DNA from: Nematostella vectensis
Taxonomy: Eukaryota > Cnidaria > Anthozoa > Actiniaria > Edwardsiidae
NCBI RefSeq assembly: GCF_932526225.1
Contig: NC_064047.1
Coordinates: 13,774,460 to 13,838,459 of the forward strand
DNA length: 64,000 nucleotides
Direction of reading: 5' to 3'
Shown here: positions 1 to 12,000 of the stretch, piece by piece
How the letters are laid out: every line of letters starts with the position of its first letter
Numbering within the stretch: the stretch's first letter is position 1
The notes under the pieces: generated by a model
Told to the model about the DNA's origin: nothing
Seen by the model: the letters and a program-made list of their open reading frames with translations, nothing else
Databases searched by the model: none
Position numbers and translations under genes: made by a program

Positions 1-1845
1 TAGATACGAGCTAAGACATAACACAAATAGCATAGGGACTTTTAGATACGAGCTAAGACATAACACGAATAGCATAGGGACTTTTAGATACGAGCTAAGA
101 CATAACACGAATAGCATAGGGACTTTTAGGTGCGAGCTAAGACATAACACGAATAGCATAGGGACTTTTAGATACGAGCTAAGACATAACACGAAGAGCA
201 TAGGGACTTTTAGATACGAGCTAAGACATAACACGAATAGCATAGGGACTTTTAGATACGAGCTAAGACATAACACGAATAGCATAGGGACTTTTAGATA
301 AGGGCTAAGACATAACACGAATAGCATAGGGACTTTTAGATACGAGCTAAGACATAACACGAATAGCATAGGGACTTTTAGATACGAGCTAAGACATAAC
401 ACGAATAGCATAGGGACTTTTAGATACGAGCTAAGACATAACGCGAATAGCATAGGGACTTTTAGATACGGGCTAAGACATAACACGAATAGCATAGGGA
501 CTTTTAGATACGAGCTAAGACATAACAAGAATAGCATAGGGACTTTTAGATACGAGCTAAGACATAACGCGAATAGCATAGGGACTTTTAGATACGAGCT
601 AAGACATAACACGAATAGCATAGGGACTTTTTGATACGAGCTAAGACATTACACGAATAGCATAGGGACGTTTAGATACGAGCTAAGACATAACACGAAT
701 AGCATAGGGACTTTTAGATACGAGCTAAGACAACACGAATAGCATAGGGACTTTTAGATACGAGCTAAGACATAACACGAATAGCATAGGGACTTTTAGG
801 TGCGAGCTAAGACATAACACGAATAGCATAGGGACTTTTAGATACGAGCTAAGACATAACACGAAGAGCATAGGGACTTTTAGATACGAGCTAAAACATA
901 ACACGAATAACATAGGGACTTTTAGATACGAGCTAAGACATTACACGAATAGCATAGGGACGTTTAGATACGAGCTAAGACATAACACGAATAGCATAGG
1001 GACTTTAAGATACGAGCCAAGACATAACACGAATAGCATAGGGACTTTTAGATACGAGCTAAGACATAACACGAATAGCATAGGGACTTTTAGATACGAG
1101 CTAAGACATAACACGAATAGCATAGGGACTTTTAGATACGAGCTAAGACATAACACGAATAGCATAGGGACTTTTAGATACGAGCTAAGACATAACGCGA
1201 ATAGCATAGGGACTTTTAGATACGGGCTAAGACATAACACGAATAGCATAGGGACTTTTAGATACGAGCTAAGACATAACAAGAATAGCATAGGGACTTT
1301 TAGATACGAGCTAAGACATAACGCGAATAGCATAGGGACTTTTAGATACGAGCTAAGACATAACACGAATAGCATAGGGACTTTTTGATACGAGCTAAGA
1401 CATTACACGAATAGCATAGGGACGTTTAGATACGAGCTAAGACATAACACGAATAGCATAGGGACTTTTAGATACGAGCTAAGACATAACACGAATAGCA
1501 TAGGGACTTTTAGATACGAGCTAAGACATAACACGAATAGCATAGGGACTTTTAGGTGCGAGCTAAGACATAACACGAATAGCATAGGGACTTTTAGATA
1601 CGAGCTAAGACATAACACGAAGAGCATAGGGACTTTTAGATACGAGCTAAGACATAACACGAATAGCATAGGGACTTTTAGATACGAGCTAAGACATAAC
1701 ACGAATAGCATAGGGACTTTTAGATAAGGGCTAAGACATAACACGAATAGCATAGGGACTTTTAGATACGGGCTAAGACATAACACGAATAGCATAGGGA
1801 CTTTTAGATACGAGCTAAGACATAACACGAATAGCATAGGGACTC
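1..1845. repeat. 42-bp minisatellite, about 44 copies
   Basis: The region is a head-to-tail array of a 42-bp unit beginning TAGATACGAGCTAAGACATA and continuing through CACGAATAGCATAGGGACTT. It runs off the left edge of the window. Copies differ by a few substitutions, such as GGTGCGAGC in place of GATACGAGC. Rare variants recur together about 753 bp apart (527 and 1279; 799 and 1553), which points to block duplication of roughly 18 units. The unit length is a multiple of three, so long minus-strand ORFs with a 14-residue repeat arise by geometry; I do not treat them as genes. Confidence 0.97.
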
Positions 1846-3692
1846 GGAAGGGCTAATTGTATTATTGACGCTAAGAGTGTCAATTTTGAGCGATGTTTTA
1901 GGAAACAAAGCTCCTTAAAGAAAACTTGGATTGACTCCGAGTAAGATGTCGCCTGGACGCGGAATTTAAAACACAAAGGTAACACAGGTTTTCGCGTTCT
2001 CAGGTTCTCTAAGCGGCCAGCTATAGAAGCATAAGGCACGTTTATAAGCTAAATGAAAATATACTTGATATACTTATCTGATACAGCCGCAACCAGTCTA
2101 TTCTGGACCTATGAATTCAGAAAACTAACCTTACGTCTACATTGAACGCCAGTCACAAATCATTACGTTTAATTGATTATTCTTCACGTCTAGCGGCGTT
2201 TCCATATTATTCGTTATTTAGCCTCATATGTAAAATGCAAAAATACCGTTAAAATTGCGAATAGTGACCGTGGTGTGAATTGACTAACGTTTGAGGCCCT
2301 CCCCCAAATCGCAGCTCAAAATACGTAACCCTCCCCCCCAAACATACCAGCACTCCCCCCACCCCCCGTTAAATAATTACTCTTCCCTACAAATAAAAAC
2401 TGTATGGGACAAGTTAAGTTGTGTCTTGGGCATGTTTTCGATAAAAAGTGGTTTGATTTTGGGATACCTTGATATACTAAAAAAAAGTAACAACTTTATT
2501 CACTGACAAAAGTGTCAATCTTCTAGCACGGCACACGTCTCGATAATAGGGACTCTCTTAAACGGGGTCAACAATTCACCGGAAGAAACTTTCACTCAGA
2601 CCAACCATCACTATTATTCTCCCAATGACGAAGGCAGGGCCCCCTGAATGGTCGATGTCCGATATTCGTATATTCTCTCACTATAATGGCAACGTTTGCA
2701 TGCTCGCGCATATTCTTATTTGAATAAGACGTAGTGCTTCGGTTGGAATGTATGTTCATCAGAACATATGAAACGGATAAACCACTACAAATACCACAGA
2801 GAAGACAGAACTCCAGGAAATTTCACTACACAAAAATGCGATACCCGAATTCTATACCCCAAAATACGTGACTTATTACCCCCCTCACAAGTGTTATAAT
2901 GCCATAACGAGGAGACTGTGCATCCAAGAATAGGAGGCTACATACATGCAACTTTATTTGTCCACAAATTTCTATACATTTCAATAGGTATATTACATTA
3001 TACATGTATATGATGTAATAAAAAATAATATAAAAGGTAACGAGTGCCCATGGTTAAAATGCTTAACCAGAGTCACCATTCAGGCCCTAAGGGAGTGTCA
3101 TCCCTCAAGACTCAGGATACCTTAATTTAAGGTCCCCAATTGATTGTCATATAATCCCCCCTTACCCTCAGCTTAATTATTGAACAGACTTCTCCCCTAA
3201 ACTATTTCACAATCTTGTATATCTAAAAGCCTCGCTTTAAATGGCTTATTACAGCAGTAATCCGTCATAGATTTTGAACATCAAAAATGCATTGTTTTTG
3301 AAAGCCAGTTAAAATAATCAAAACTTGTAAGCTGCACTGGTGTTATAGAATCCTGAACTAAGCTCGAGATGTACATACACACTTCAAATAAGGCTGCACT
3401 AAAGAATCCTTGTGCCCGCGTTGGCTCATGGGTATAAAAAAAATGAGCAATTTCAAATTTAAAACTGATTTTTTTTTCATCTTTTTTGTGCTTTTTACCA
3501 CTTGCACTGGGGTTTTTATAACATGTAGTTTTGTGATTTACATGCTACCCATGATGCATTCGCGGGTCACAACATATGTATTTCCACAATACATCCTAAT
3601 TCAAAATCAGTAATTTCATGACACAGTACCAACTAACAAATATTTATACATCTTTATGTCTATTGTCACTGTACAGGCGTTCAAAGCTGTAT
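1846..3692. other. Intergenic, no gene recognised
   Basis: AT-rich sequence with short C-runs (2296-2365) and no ORF resembling a known family. It lies just 3' of the TLDc gene stop codon, so part of it may be that gene's 3' UTR. Confidence 0.5.
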
Positions 3693-4030
3693 TCAGTCCA
3701 CCACCTCGTGAAACACCTCCATTTCGTCGGGTGTGAATTTCCAGGTGCCAGCAAAGACGTCACACGGGCCATCAGATGTGGCGCCCTGGGGACGAGCGTA
3801 CGTGAGTGGCTCCGTACAGGACACTTTATTACCCCCCGCGTTGTTAGCGATCAACAGGTCAAAACCACCAAACAACGTACCACCAAACGCAGGACCGCAT
3901 CTTGTGTGGTCATAAATGGCACGTCCATCTGGCGGGTCCCTCAATGGCAACTTTTCAGGGCGGTAGCCATTCTTGTTACACAGCGTGAACAAGAATGACC
4001 TGCTGGATGACTGCCATCCACGGTCACTCA
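3693..4030 (-). CDS. TLDc-domain protein, terminal exon
   Basis: This exon encodes the C-terminal half of a TLDc-like domain. Visible landmarks are the segment DRGWQSSSRSFLFTLCNK, an FGGTLFGGFDLLIANNAGG glycine-rich stretch, and the end KFTPDEMEVFHEVVD followed by TGA. It opens after an AG acceptor at 4031-4032 (minus strand TTCTTCAAAG). Its phase fits the exon at 6982-7224, which leaves one base that is completed by the first two bases here. TLDc domains occur alone or after EGF or other extracellular modules in many cnidarian proteins, and their biochemical role in such proteins is unknown. The 5' exons, and hence any signal peptide, are not identified in this window. Confidence 0.8.
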
Positions 4031-5236
4031 CTTTGAAGAACATAAAACAAAATGCGTTATTTTTATAAAAAAAACTAGAATAAATACGACAAAAATTGTG
4101 TTTTGGTATATCATAACAGCTGAACTCGTATAATTTAAATTCTCAAATGTCAGAATTGTCACTTTTCGTTCGTATGACCAAATAATAATAAAAAAAAAAT
4201 AGTAAAGAAGCTTCTATGCATTCATGAATTGTGTCTTTTCCAGTTAAGACCTGCTTCTTGCGACCCGCGTAAAGTTTTCTCAGATACGGGGTTTCCACCC
4301 TCCAGATATCGGCACTGAAAAATATCACTTCCCGGCTTGCAGAAATGTCCAATTTTTTCATAAAGAGGGGGGAGGGGAGGGAGGAGATAGCTCTTTTCGA
4401 GGATAGAAAATAAGTTAAAGTAAAAGATCTTTTAACCCCCATCCCATTTAAGCCCCTGTCTATAATAATTAAGCCCCCACCCCTGCCTGATTTGGGTTTT
4501 GTTTTTTGTACAAAGGAAGTAATATAAATACTTATTAATAGCATCTAAGACTTTATAGGAACCAAAATAGTGTCGGATCTGAAAATAATTGAAATAAGTC
4601 CCCTGTGTAACCAAGCAGATTTCTTCGGCACTAAAAAGGAAACAAGCGACAGGGGCCTATCAGAGATTTTACGATGATTTATTAGAGGCCGTTTTCGTAG
4701 CCTACCTGTAGGCTTTGATAGTTTTTCCGGCACTAAAACCCCAAAAACACAAAGTTCGAGGCGGCCGGATTATGCGAGCTCGAAATATAAATATTATTAT
4801 ATAAATAGTAATTCATATCTTTTGATAAATAAGATACTAGTTATCATAATATTATTATATCAAACTACAAAACTATTTTGTCGCGTGATATATCTAGGGA
4901 CATTAATCTCTTACTCACAACCCTTAAATGGAGCTTCAATGGAGCCTGTCGGGAATGTAATTACAGTCACAACAAGGGTGAAAAGAATTATCTGCGAAAT
5001 TCTTCATAGGTAAAAAAGCAATAAGAATAATAAAACTATTGAGATGATTAACAGTAATGATACAAAACTCCCTGCTTTTCTATGAATTAATATCTGAGGC
5101 AATTCAACAGTAGGCAAATAACAGAATTACTAGAAAAATAAATTTGCCAAACCCTACCACCGCCCTACTTGTATTCGGTTCATAAGATGATGTATTGCAA
5201 ACGGGCTTTGTCGAGTTCATATAAAAAAAGGACATC
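4031..5236. other. TLDc gene intron, AT-rich
   Basis: Left part of the intron between the two TLDc exons. It contains short C- and G-rich patches near 4355-4485 and no coding signal that I recognise. Confidence 0.5.
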
Positions 5237-6818
5237 GTGACCGTCCACGGGAAAACGTACACTAAGGTTTTCAAACTCGTGGGCACGTGCACGGGCACAC
5301 GCCGTTTAAACGGATTTTTTTCCTGTGGCCACGGAAGGAAAAGCCGTGGGCACGCGGTAAAAAAGGCCGTTAAAAAGAATTTGAAAGGCCGTTGACACGG
5401 CTGTCAAGATTCCGTGTCTACGAATCAAGCACACGGATCGCGAGTCGTGAATGTTGAACTATTTGATTGAATCTTCCGATTTAAGTAAAAGTCGTTTTCA
5501 CAACTTTGAGTCGTTGTGGTGGTTACGGCTTGATGTTAGGTAAACAATAAACACCGAAATCGGTATCAAACATTCACTGATCGTGGCCGCTCTAGTGACC
5601 ACGCTCTAGTGGCCGCTCTAATGGCACAGAAATAAATGAGAAATACTTATTCCTTATAATATGTGGGTTAATTTGGTGTGTGTTATGTAGCGATAACACG
5701 TAAATACAGGACGAGAGTTTTGTTATGAACTAGTCGCGGTTTCGGCTTCTTGTTAGAGAAAAAAAGAAACTCCGTTGGTATCAGACATTCGCTGATCATG
5801 ACCGTTCTTGTGGAATCTTACAGAATTCATAATTCCTCATATTCCTCATAATTCGAGGATTTGTTTGATGTGTGTTATTTGCGGATATGTACGATAATGC
5901 GTAAATAAGTTTTTTTGTTAGACAAACTAGAAGCTCCGAAGTCGGTATCAAAGGTTTACTGATTATGGCCGCTCTAGTGAAATCGTACAGAAATAAATCA
6001 GAAATACTTATTCCTCAAAATTCGAGGATTTATTTTATGTGTGCTATATGTGTATATGTAAGATTGCGTAAATAAGGGCGAAAGTTGTGTCATCAACTAG
6101 TGGCGATTTCAGCTTGTTTTTAGACAAACAAGAAACTCCGAAGTCGGTATTTTTTAGCAATTTCGCGCACTTTTCGAACATTTTGTCGCTTGTTTCGTCT
6201 TCGTTGTTGATCATAGTTTTTCTTGTTTGATTTGATACTCGAGATGGTTTGAGTTAAATACTTCGATATCGATAAACTAAGCTTTCTTATCAAGTATGCT
6301 CACTACTCTACGGCAATCGACGTGTTTATCTATGGAAGGAAGAGGAGGAACGGAGATTAACAGCGACAAAGATTTGGCTGTAGTTTTAAATTGATGTTTA
6401 CTCACTTCCCGCGATTTAAGGGAGTAATGCATGGTCAAACATAACGCGGAGGATCCCGAGAACGTAATCATTAAACAGTTTCGGAGTTTAATGATAAAAG
6501 ACTTAGAATTTTAAGCAGTTTAAGAGTTAAATGACGAATAAAAATCCTCATTGACCTTCATTCAAAATCTTTGCGGCCTATCATCCGATGTCCACGACGT
6601 ACACTCGATTGTCTGCAATCCTCCATACGACTTTGAAAGCCGTGAACTTAAGTCTTCTCTACAGTTTAAAAAAATACTGAAAGTCGTGGGCTAAGATTGT
6701 GCAACCCGTGTCCACGTAAAGAATATCCGTAAACACGGGAAAAAAATCCGTTTAATATCCGTTTGTTTTTGGCGTTTACACGGAAAACCTAAGTGTACGT
6801 TTTCCCACGGACGGTCAC
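5237..6818. mobile_element. Non-autonomous DNA transposon with 36-bp inverted ends
   Basis: Positions 5237-5272 and 6783-6818 are inverted copies matching at 33 of 36 bases (GTGACCGTCC..GGGAAAACGTACAC). The interior has no transposase ORF but holds about four degenerate internal repeats of 200-270 bp (roughly 5470-6150), each containing GAAACTCCGAAGTCGGTATC and ACTGATCATGGCCGCTCTAGTG-like blocks. I could not find a convincing target-site duplication, so the superfamily is unassigned. The element lies inside the TLDc gene intron. Confidence 0.65.
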
Positions 6819-6981
6819 TCATGAGATGTCATCCTCCATCTCTTCCTAAGATTTACAAAAAGTAACGACACAGTTGAGGTAATGGACAAAAATAGGGCAA
6901 ATGTTTTCTTTGTACAATAATGATCGGAAGTCCCGACCCTCACCCTGCTACGGCCCTTCTCGTATTCGTTAGTATACTCAC

Positions 6982-7224
6982 TTGTCCACGCTACGTCAGA
7001 GTAGCCACCAAACACGTATCGGCCCCCAACGCTCACGAGTACGATGTTCGGCGCTTTGCCGTTGCATTTTTCATGGAAGGTCCTGGCAGCCCACCCATCT
7101 CTTTTTGCAGAGAAACATCTGACCCAGCGACTTTTCGGACTCTGCTGCACGGGCTGCAGGAATCCCAAGAGATCTCGGAGGTAATCTGGACCTTTGCCGC
7201 TGAGGATGGCGGACTTCTCAAAAA
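6982..7224 (-). CDS. TLDc-domain protein, internal exon
   Basis: This exon encodes the N-terminal half of the TLDc-like domain: FEKSAILSGKGPDYLRDLL, then SRWVRCFSAKRDGWAARTFH and KAPNIVLVSVGGRYVFGGY, ending DVAWT. Family landmarks seen are the W-x-R-C segment, the DGW/TFH pair and the FGGY-S/T-D motif. The acceptor is CCGTTGCAG and the donor is A/GTGAGT (6976-6981), a strong consensus. The exon leaves phase 1, which the 3693-4030 exon completes. Upstream exons were not identified. The reading frame is unbroken, so the gene appears functional here. Confidence 0.82.
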
Positions 7225-8175
7225 CTGCAACGGAATTACACCATCCAGAGATATTATAGATAAAGGCTTGTACTTCATGGTATGTCCATATTGTATCCTT
7301 CTCCTCGTATTGAGCGATGACGAATTGGAAAACTAATCTTATGAAATACTTGCCTCGGGATAATCACGAGTATGTCTAGATAAGGAGATAAGTGTAATAA
7401 AAAGTAAAAATTTGGGGTAAACATCAATAGAAAAATACTCAAACAGGAGGCAATTCTCTAAAAATAACGATAGAGGCAAACAAGAAAGTTGTCAATGTTC
7501 TCGACGTCACGTTGGATCTCGGGAACCAATCGTCCACAGAGAAAGCAATCACCCTCCCAACCTCATCAAGAACATTTCAATGCTGGTAAATAAAGGTATC
7601 AGCGAGATCTCTTCATCTGCAGAATGCTGAACAGAGCGGTGCCGGGATACCAACATGTGCTCGACCGCAGTGGATACCAGCACCGCCTGCAGTTCCAACG
7701 CCCGAAGACCCAGCAATAGGCAGAAACTGGAAATCACCCGTAAATCTGAGCGATGCAGCTACAACTACGCACTTACAAAAAGTTTGTAAATGCGCAAAAA
7801 GGGGACCCAGAGAAACCTGGAAATAGCCTGTAAATAGTCTGTAAATTGTCTGCAAACCTTTGGGATGGAACTAAAGCTTCCCATTGCATAGATTTCGAGA
7901 CTATTTTCAGGGTTTTCTGGCTCCCGTTTTAGCGCATGCTCTTGGCATCCCTTCTCCGAATACGGATTATTTCCTGTATATTTACAGACATTCAAAGACT
8001 TTCTGTCATTGTGAGAAGACTCTAAACAATCTACATACTATTTACAGACAAAAATGGCATTCCAGGGTTTAGAAATATATCTAGTATGTATAAAGTCCAA
8101 TTTTTGGTTAATTTCCCGTGTATGTACAGGCTATTTTAATACAATGGAACATGACACAGCTAAAAGAGAATTTAC
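7225..8175. other. Spacer between TLDc and TRIM exons
   Basis: No gene recognised. Positions 7790-8060 repeat short TGTAAATAGTCTGTAAATTG-like and TTTACAGAC blocks in both orientations, suggesting an old MITE, but no clean ends are visible. Confidence 0.4.
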
Positions 8176-8336
8176 CTTGGCCTTTATAAACTGAGATTGT
8201 CTTTGACAAAGAATCCCAATACTCCTCGTCTACGCCAAAATAAACACCATCCTCTCCATCCATTGTATGAACAGTACCGCTTTCGAACATATGCACGTGC
8301 TCGCGAAAATTGCGAACAACGCAACAGCAGCTGTTA
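8176..8336 (-). CDS. TRIM gene, possible third or duplicated exon
   Basis: The minus-strand frame reads GTVHTMDGEDGVYFGVDEEYW then DSLSKTISVYKGQG, ending at a donor AAG/GTAAAT. It resembles the end of the preceding TRIM exon (GGVRLVVDQEYW, SSMSKKISV), and both end at a GTAAATTCTC donor, so it looks like a duplicated exon. The likely acceptor is CTCTCTAACAG at 8337. Its phase does not match the 8395-9316 exon (phase 1 leaving, phase 2 needed). It could therefore be an alternative exon, a decayed copy, or have an acceptor I misplaced. Confidence 0.45.
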
Positions 8337-8394
8337 CTGTTAGAGAGGATTACAGTTATTCATAATCAGGACACAACTGTATTGGAGAATTTAC

Positions 8395-9316
8395 CTGTAT
8401 GCTCAGATTCACCAACTGAGACTTGGCTTGATACATCAACTGAGATCTTCTTTGACATGGAACTCCAATATTCCTGATCCACTACAAGACGAACTCCACC
8501 CTCCATACAAGGCTGATCCACGGGTTTCTCTGCTAGACTCGATAGCTGGGATAGCACTTCATTCCTGATGGACAAGACATCCACATTATTTGCTTCCCTG
8601 CACATTCTCTCAGCAAACTCCAAACTGCTACGAGCACTTGCAAGTCTCATGGATAGATTCTCTCTCTGGGCAGTCAGCTGCTTCTCTTGCTTCTGACAAG
8701 CTGACTCGATCTCCCCTCTAAGATAAGATCGCATCTTCTCAAGAGCCCCTATCTGCTTATCAATAAACTGATCCAGATTCCTCCTGGTTACAAATTTATA
8801 TTCGTTAAGATGTTGTTGAGCCTTTTCAACCAATGCCATCGCCTGTTCAATGTCGGTGATTTTTGATGTAACTTTTTTTGCTCTTTCCAATATTTCTTCT
8901 TTCTCTCGGGCGATAACATCACTTGTGAAAAGGTAATCATGATTTTTATGATCAACAACGGTGCAGTCCCGGCAAATTACTTCCTTACAAGATTCGCAAA
9001 ACAGTTTCAGCACTTCACCTTCATGTTTGGTGCAGTAGGAAGTTTTGCTCATTGCAAGTAACTTTCCGCTTTTGATCTCATCAAGACTGAGGATAGTATG
9101 GTGTTGCAACGGTCGAAATCTCTTATGAGCCGAGATACACTGCTCACAGACAAAGTGATCGCACTCGTTACATCTCCCTTGGGCAGGCTCGCCACTATCA
9201 CACATTTGACAAACAGTTTTCTTTTTGGAGTCTACAGGTGTCAACAAAGGAAGAACAGAGATAATAGTATTGATCATAAAGTTCACCTTCAAACTCGAAA
9301 CATCAGCCGGGGAAAT
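8395..9316 (-). CDS. TRIM-type protein, B-box and coiled-coil exon
   Basis: This second exon follows an acceptor (TTTTTTTCTCTTAG) and opens in phase 0 after the RING exon. It encodes a first B-box-like zinc site (CQMCDSGEPAQGRCNECDHF), a second B-box (C-x2-H..CESCKEVICRDCTVVDHKNH), and about 150 residues of charged helical sequence typical of a TRIM coiled coil. It then has a segment ending VVDQEYWSSMSKKISV. TRIM proteins are ubiquitin E3 ligases or scaffolds in the cytoplasm; the RING is supplied by the upstream exon. The donor is G/GTAAAT at 8394. The substrate-recognition end (NHL, filamin or other) was not found, so the 3' end of the gene is incomplete in this annotation. Confidence 0.85.
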
Positions 9317-9542
9317 CTAAGAGAAAAAAAAACGGTTTAATGAAATTCGCATATCACCATTTAAAAATCAAAAGGGAGGACCATTTTAGATCAGCCTTAT
9401 TGTGGTCTATACTACGCTGGATTGTATTAATATAATAATTAATTTTTATAATTAAACTGTTTAATACTCATAAACTATCAAAAGAATGGATATAAATTTC
9501 TTGTGGAAAGAATTTAAGTTCACAGTGATTCGTACATATTTA

Positions 9543-10274
9543 GGGAAAGTTCATTTATTATCCCGAGGGGGGGTGGGGGGGTGGGGGTTCGTGAGGATTT
9601 TGATAAAAGTAAGGAAAAAATGCCCCACCCCTCGAGAAAACCCGAAGAAAGAAGGAGCAAAGAAGGGAACAGCAACGCCAATGTTGAAGGAACGCGAGCA
9701 AGGAATTCGCTGAAAACATTAATTCGGAAAAAGTGAAGGCACTCAATTTCTCAAATGTGCGACTAAATACAGGTTGTCAACCTGATAAGGGTTGTTGCTA
9801 TAATTGACACAGAAGAAGCAAAAAGGCTTTTTGTTCTTCTCCACGCGAGAAAAGCGCAGCAGGAGAAAAAAAAAGAAAGAGAGAGAGAGGAAGACAGCTT
9901 GTAGCATTAGAGCGTTTTGGTAATGATTTCAAATATGGACCATAAGCATATAGCGTAAACCATGAAAACAAAAGGTGTATACAGGTTTACATAGCATCGA
10001 TGAAACGTAGTTTAATACATATCCTTGACTCCTGGATTGTGCATGCCAAATAACTGGCCGCAAACCGAGACTCTTTGAAGCAAGAAGTCTGATTTGACAC
10101 TTGGTCAAATTATTTAGAAGGGACAACACCCAAAGAAATTAGTGACCCCCATTTTTAAAATCCACACACATTCGGCACCTCCCCCTTTAGACCTCAAAAA
10201 TTTCTCAAGGCCCCCCCACAGTATCCTCACGCCCCCCCACAACCCCTCCCTCGGGATAATAAATGAACTTTCCC
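9543..10274. mobile_element. PIF/Harbinger-type MITE in TRIM intron 1
   Basis: Inverted ends GGGAAAGTTCATTTATTATC (9543 onward, and ending at 10274 on the other strand) extend into CCGAGGG runs. They are flanked by TTA on both sides (9540-9542 and 10275-10277), matching the 3-bp TTA target preference of PIF/Harbinger elements. No transposase is present. The interior is mostly unique with G/C runs near both ends. Confidence 0.7.
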
Positions 10275-10394
10275 TTAGTTCTCAATTGAAAAGCACTATG
10301 TTGTTTAAATCAATTTAATTGTTGCAGCAAAACGTTTGTTACACAAGTTGTGCCAAGATCATTTAACTAATGGATGTATTTTATGACAGATTAC

Positions 10395-10580
10395 CTGGAA
10401 TTCCGCCTTACAGAGGGGGCACACAAGTTTTCCTCTCCCTTCAGAGTGCACTGCCAGCTCTTCCAGGCAGTGCCGACAAAATGAGTGCAAGCAAGGCAGC
10501 ACTCTAGGATCGGTGAAGTGCTTTATACACAAAGAGCACGTCACCTCATCCTCGAGGCGCCTGCTGGCGGATGTTGCCAT
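10395..10580 (-). CDS. TRIM-type protein, RING-finger first exon
   Basis: The exon starts with ATG at 10580 and encodes a C3HC4 RING finger within the first 60 residues: C-x2-C (CSLC), CLHSFCRHCLEEL, and C-x2-C (CPLC). It ends at the donor CAG/GTAATC in phase 0. RING fingers bind E2 enzymes, and together with the B-box exon at 8395-9316 this defines a TRIM-type E3 ligase. The start is supported by the usual short N-terminal lead (MATSASRRLEDEVTCSLC) before the first RING cysteine. Confidence 0.88.
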
Positions 10581-11871
10581 TTCTTCAAGAAAAAACTAGA
10601 AGAGCATAAGAAAATGGTTATTCCATTGCTACTCATATCAGCACTACAAACACTATCAATATCCCTAAGAATTCTCTTATTTCTGCGATGATATACATAA
10701 AAAAACTATGAATTATCAGCGCTGGAGAAGTTGCAGTCCAAAGCAGTATTGGGGTAGGTATTAGATGTTTATTTTATTGTATTATTTTTGCGATTTTGGT
10801 GCAAGAATATCAAACAAAACAATTGGAATTAAAATGTGCTTTCATGTTCAGAACTGTAACAAACTGTAACAGAAACATGCGTGAGTTTATTAAATTTTAA
10901 CGCATCCCAGTTTTCATGAAACTTTCGCGTCACTTTTTTTTCACGAAATTGTTAAAATCGCAAGATTAAAGTGACGCGAAGATAAAGAAGAATAAGGTAT
11001 ACTATACCAATTCTGCACCTGTTGGACATATATTCTACCTTATGACTAGGTGAAGCGAAGATATTAAGTTTATTTCCGAGTGGTGGAAACAATATTTTAC
11101 GAGTGAGCGCAGTGAACGATCTTGTTGACAATTTTCAGCACCGGGGGGGGGGGGGGGGGGGGGGGGGGATGGGGGAGGAGGAGAGTGTAACACATATTAG
11201 GGACCTTCCCTAATAAGTTGAATCACCCTAAATGGGAGGAGAAAAGCTATCCTTCAAACAGTGGAATGTTTGGTAATTAACATGTCTTTCTCTCGCCGAG
11301 TGTCACAAACTGTGCGCGAAAATAAGGCCTCACGGATTTTGTGTATTTGTCAGTTTATTGGCTATGGACCCAACGCTTTTAGAATACACTAACTAGAGGT
11401 CTATCACAAATCATGCATTCCGATTGGCTGAGCTACTAATGATTTATTAGTGATAGACGATGAGTAGAGAAATTCTCGGGAAAAAGGCGGCTGAATCGCG
11501 ATTTGACGAAGTTAGCGGCGACTTAAGGAACGTCCCTGCTTCAATAAACTATAAAGCAAGTCAGAAGAAAAAGTACCAAGGAAAGATAGAACTGGAAGAC
11601 ACAAATGCACACGCCAATCAATCGGCGCAAACGACAGTCGAATTTTCCGTTTCGTTCATGATGTATTCCTACTAGCCAACTAGCCCGACTTTACGCTCAA
11701 ATGAGCGTCTAGTTTACAATAAGTTTACATTTTGCAGAATGGAAGCCAATCAGAGTTTATTTATCCAAGAAAAGAAATAAAGATGAGCTTAATCGCTGTC
11801 TCCAAGAATTTAATGCTTTGGTTCGACAAAAGAATGGCAAGTACAATGGTTTATTTGCAAAGAAACTTAGG
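10581..11871. other. Upstream of TRIM gene, no gene recognised
   Basis: Includes an unbroken G run of about 26 bases near 11143-11168. A 71-codon plus ORF at 11460-11675 has no recognised homology. The TRIM promoter would lie at the left end, but no clear TATA element is visible. Confidence 0.4.
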
Positions 11872-12000
11872 ACAGGTCGCATACGACTAAACCGTGCTGT
11901 CTAATTCGGCCTTAATTAAGCTGCTTAGTGAGGCGGCACCTAGCTTGGCTAGTCAGTGAAGGCTGACTTCGACAGCACGATTCAGTCGCATGCGACCTGT
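11872..12000. repeat. Imperfect 30-bp inverted repeat (hairpin, MITE-like)
   Basis: Arms 11872-11901 and 11971-12000 (ACAGGTCGCATACGACTAAA on the left) pair with about three mismatches around a 69-bp loop. A further direct copy of the arm lies at about 12108-12155. No target duplication was found. Confidence 0.6.
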
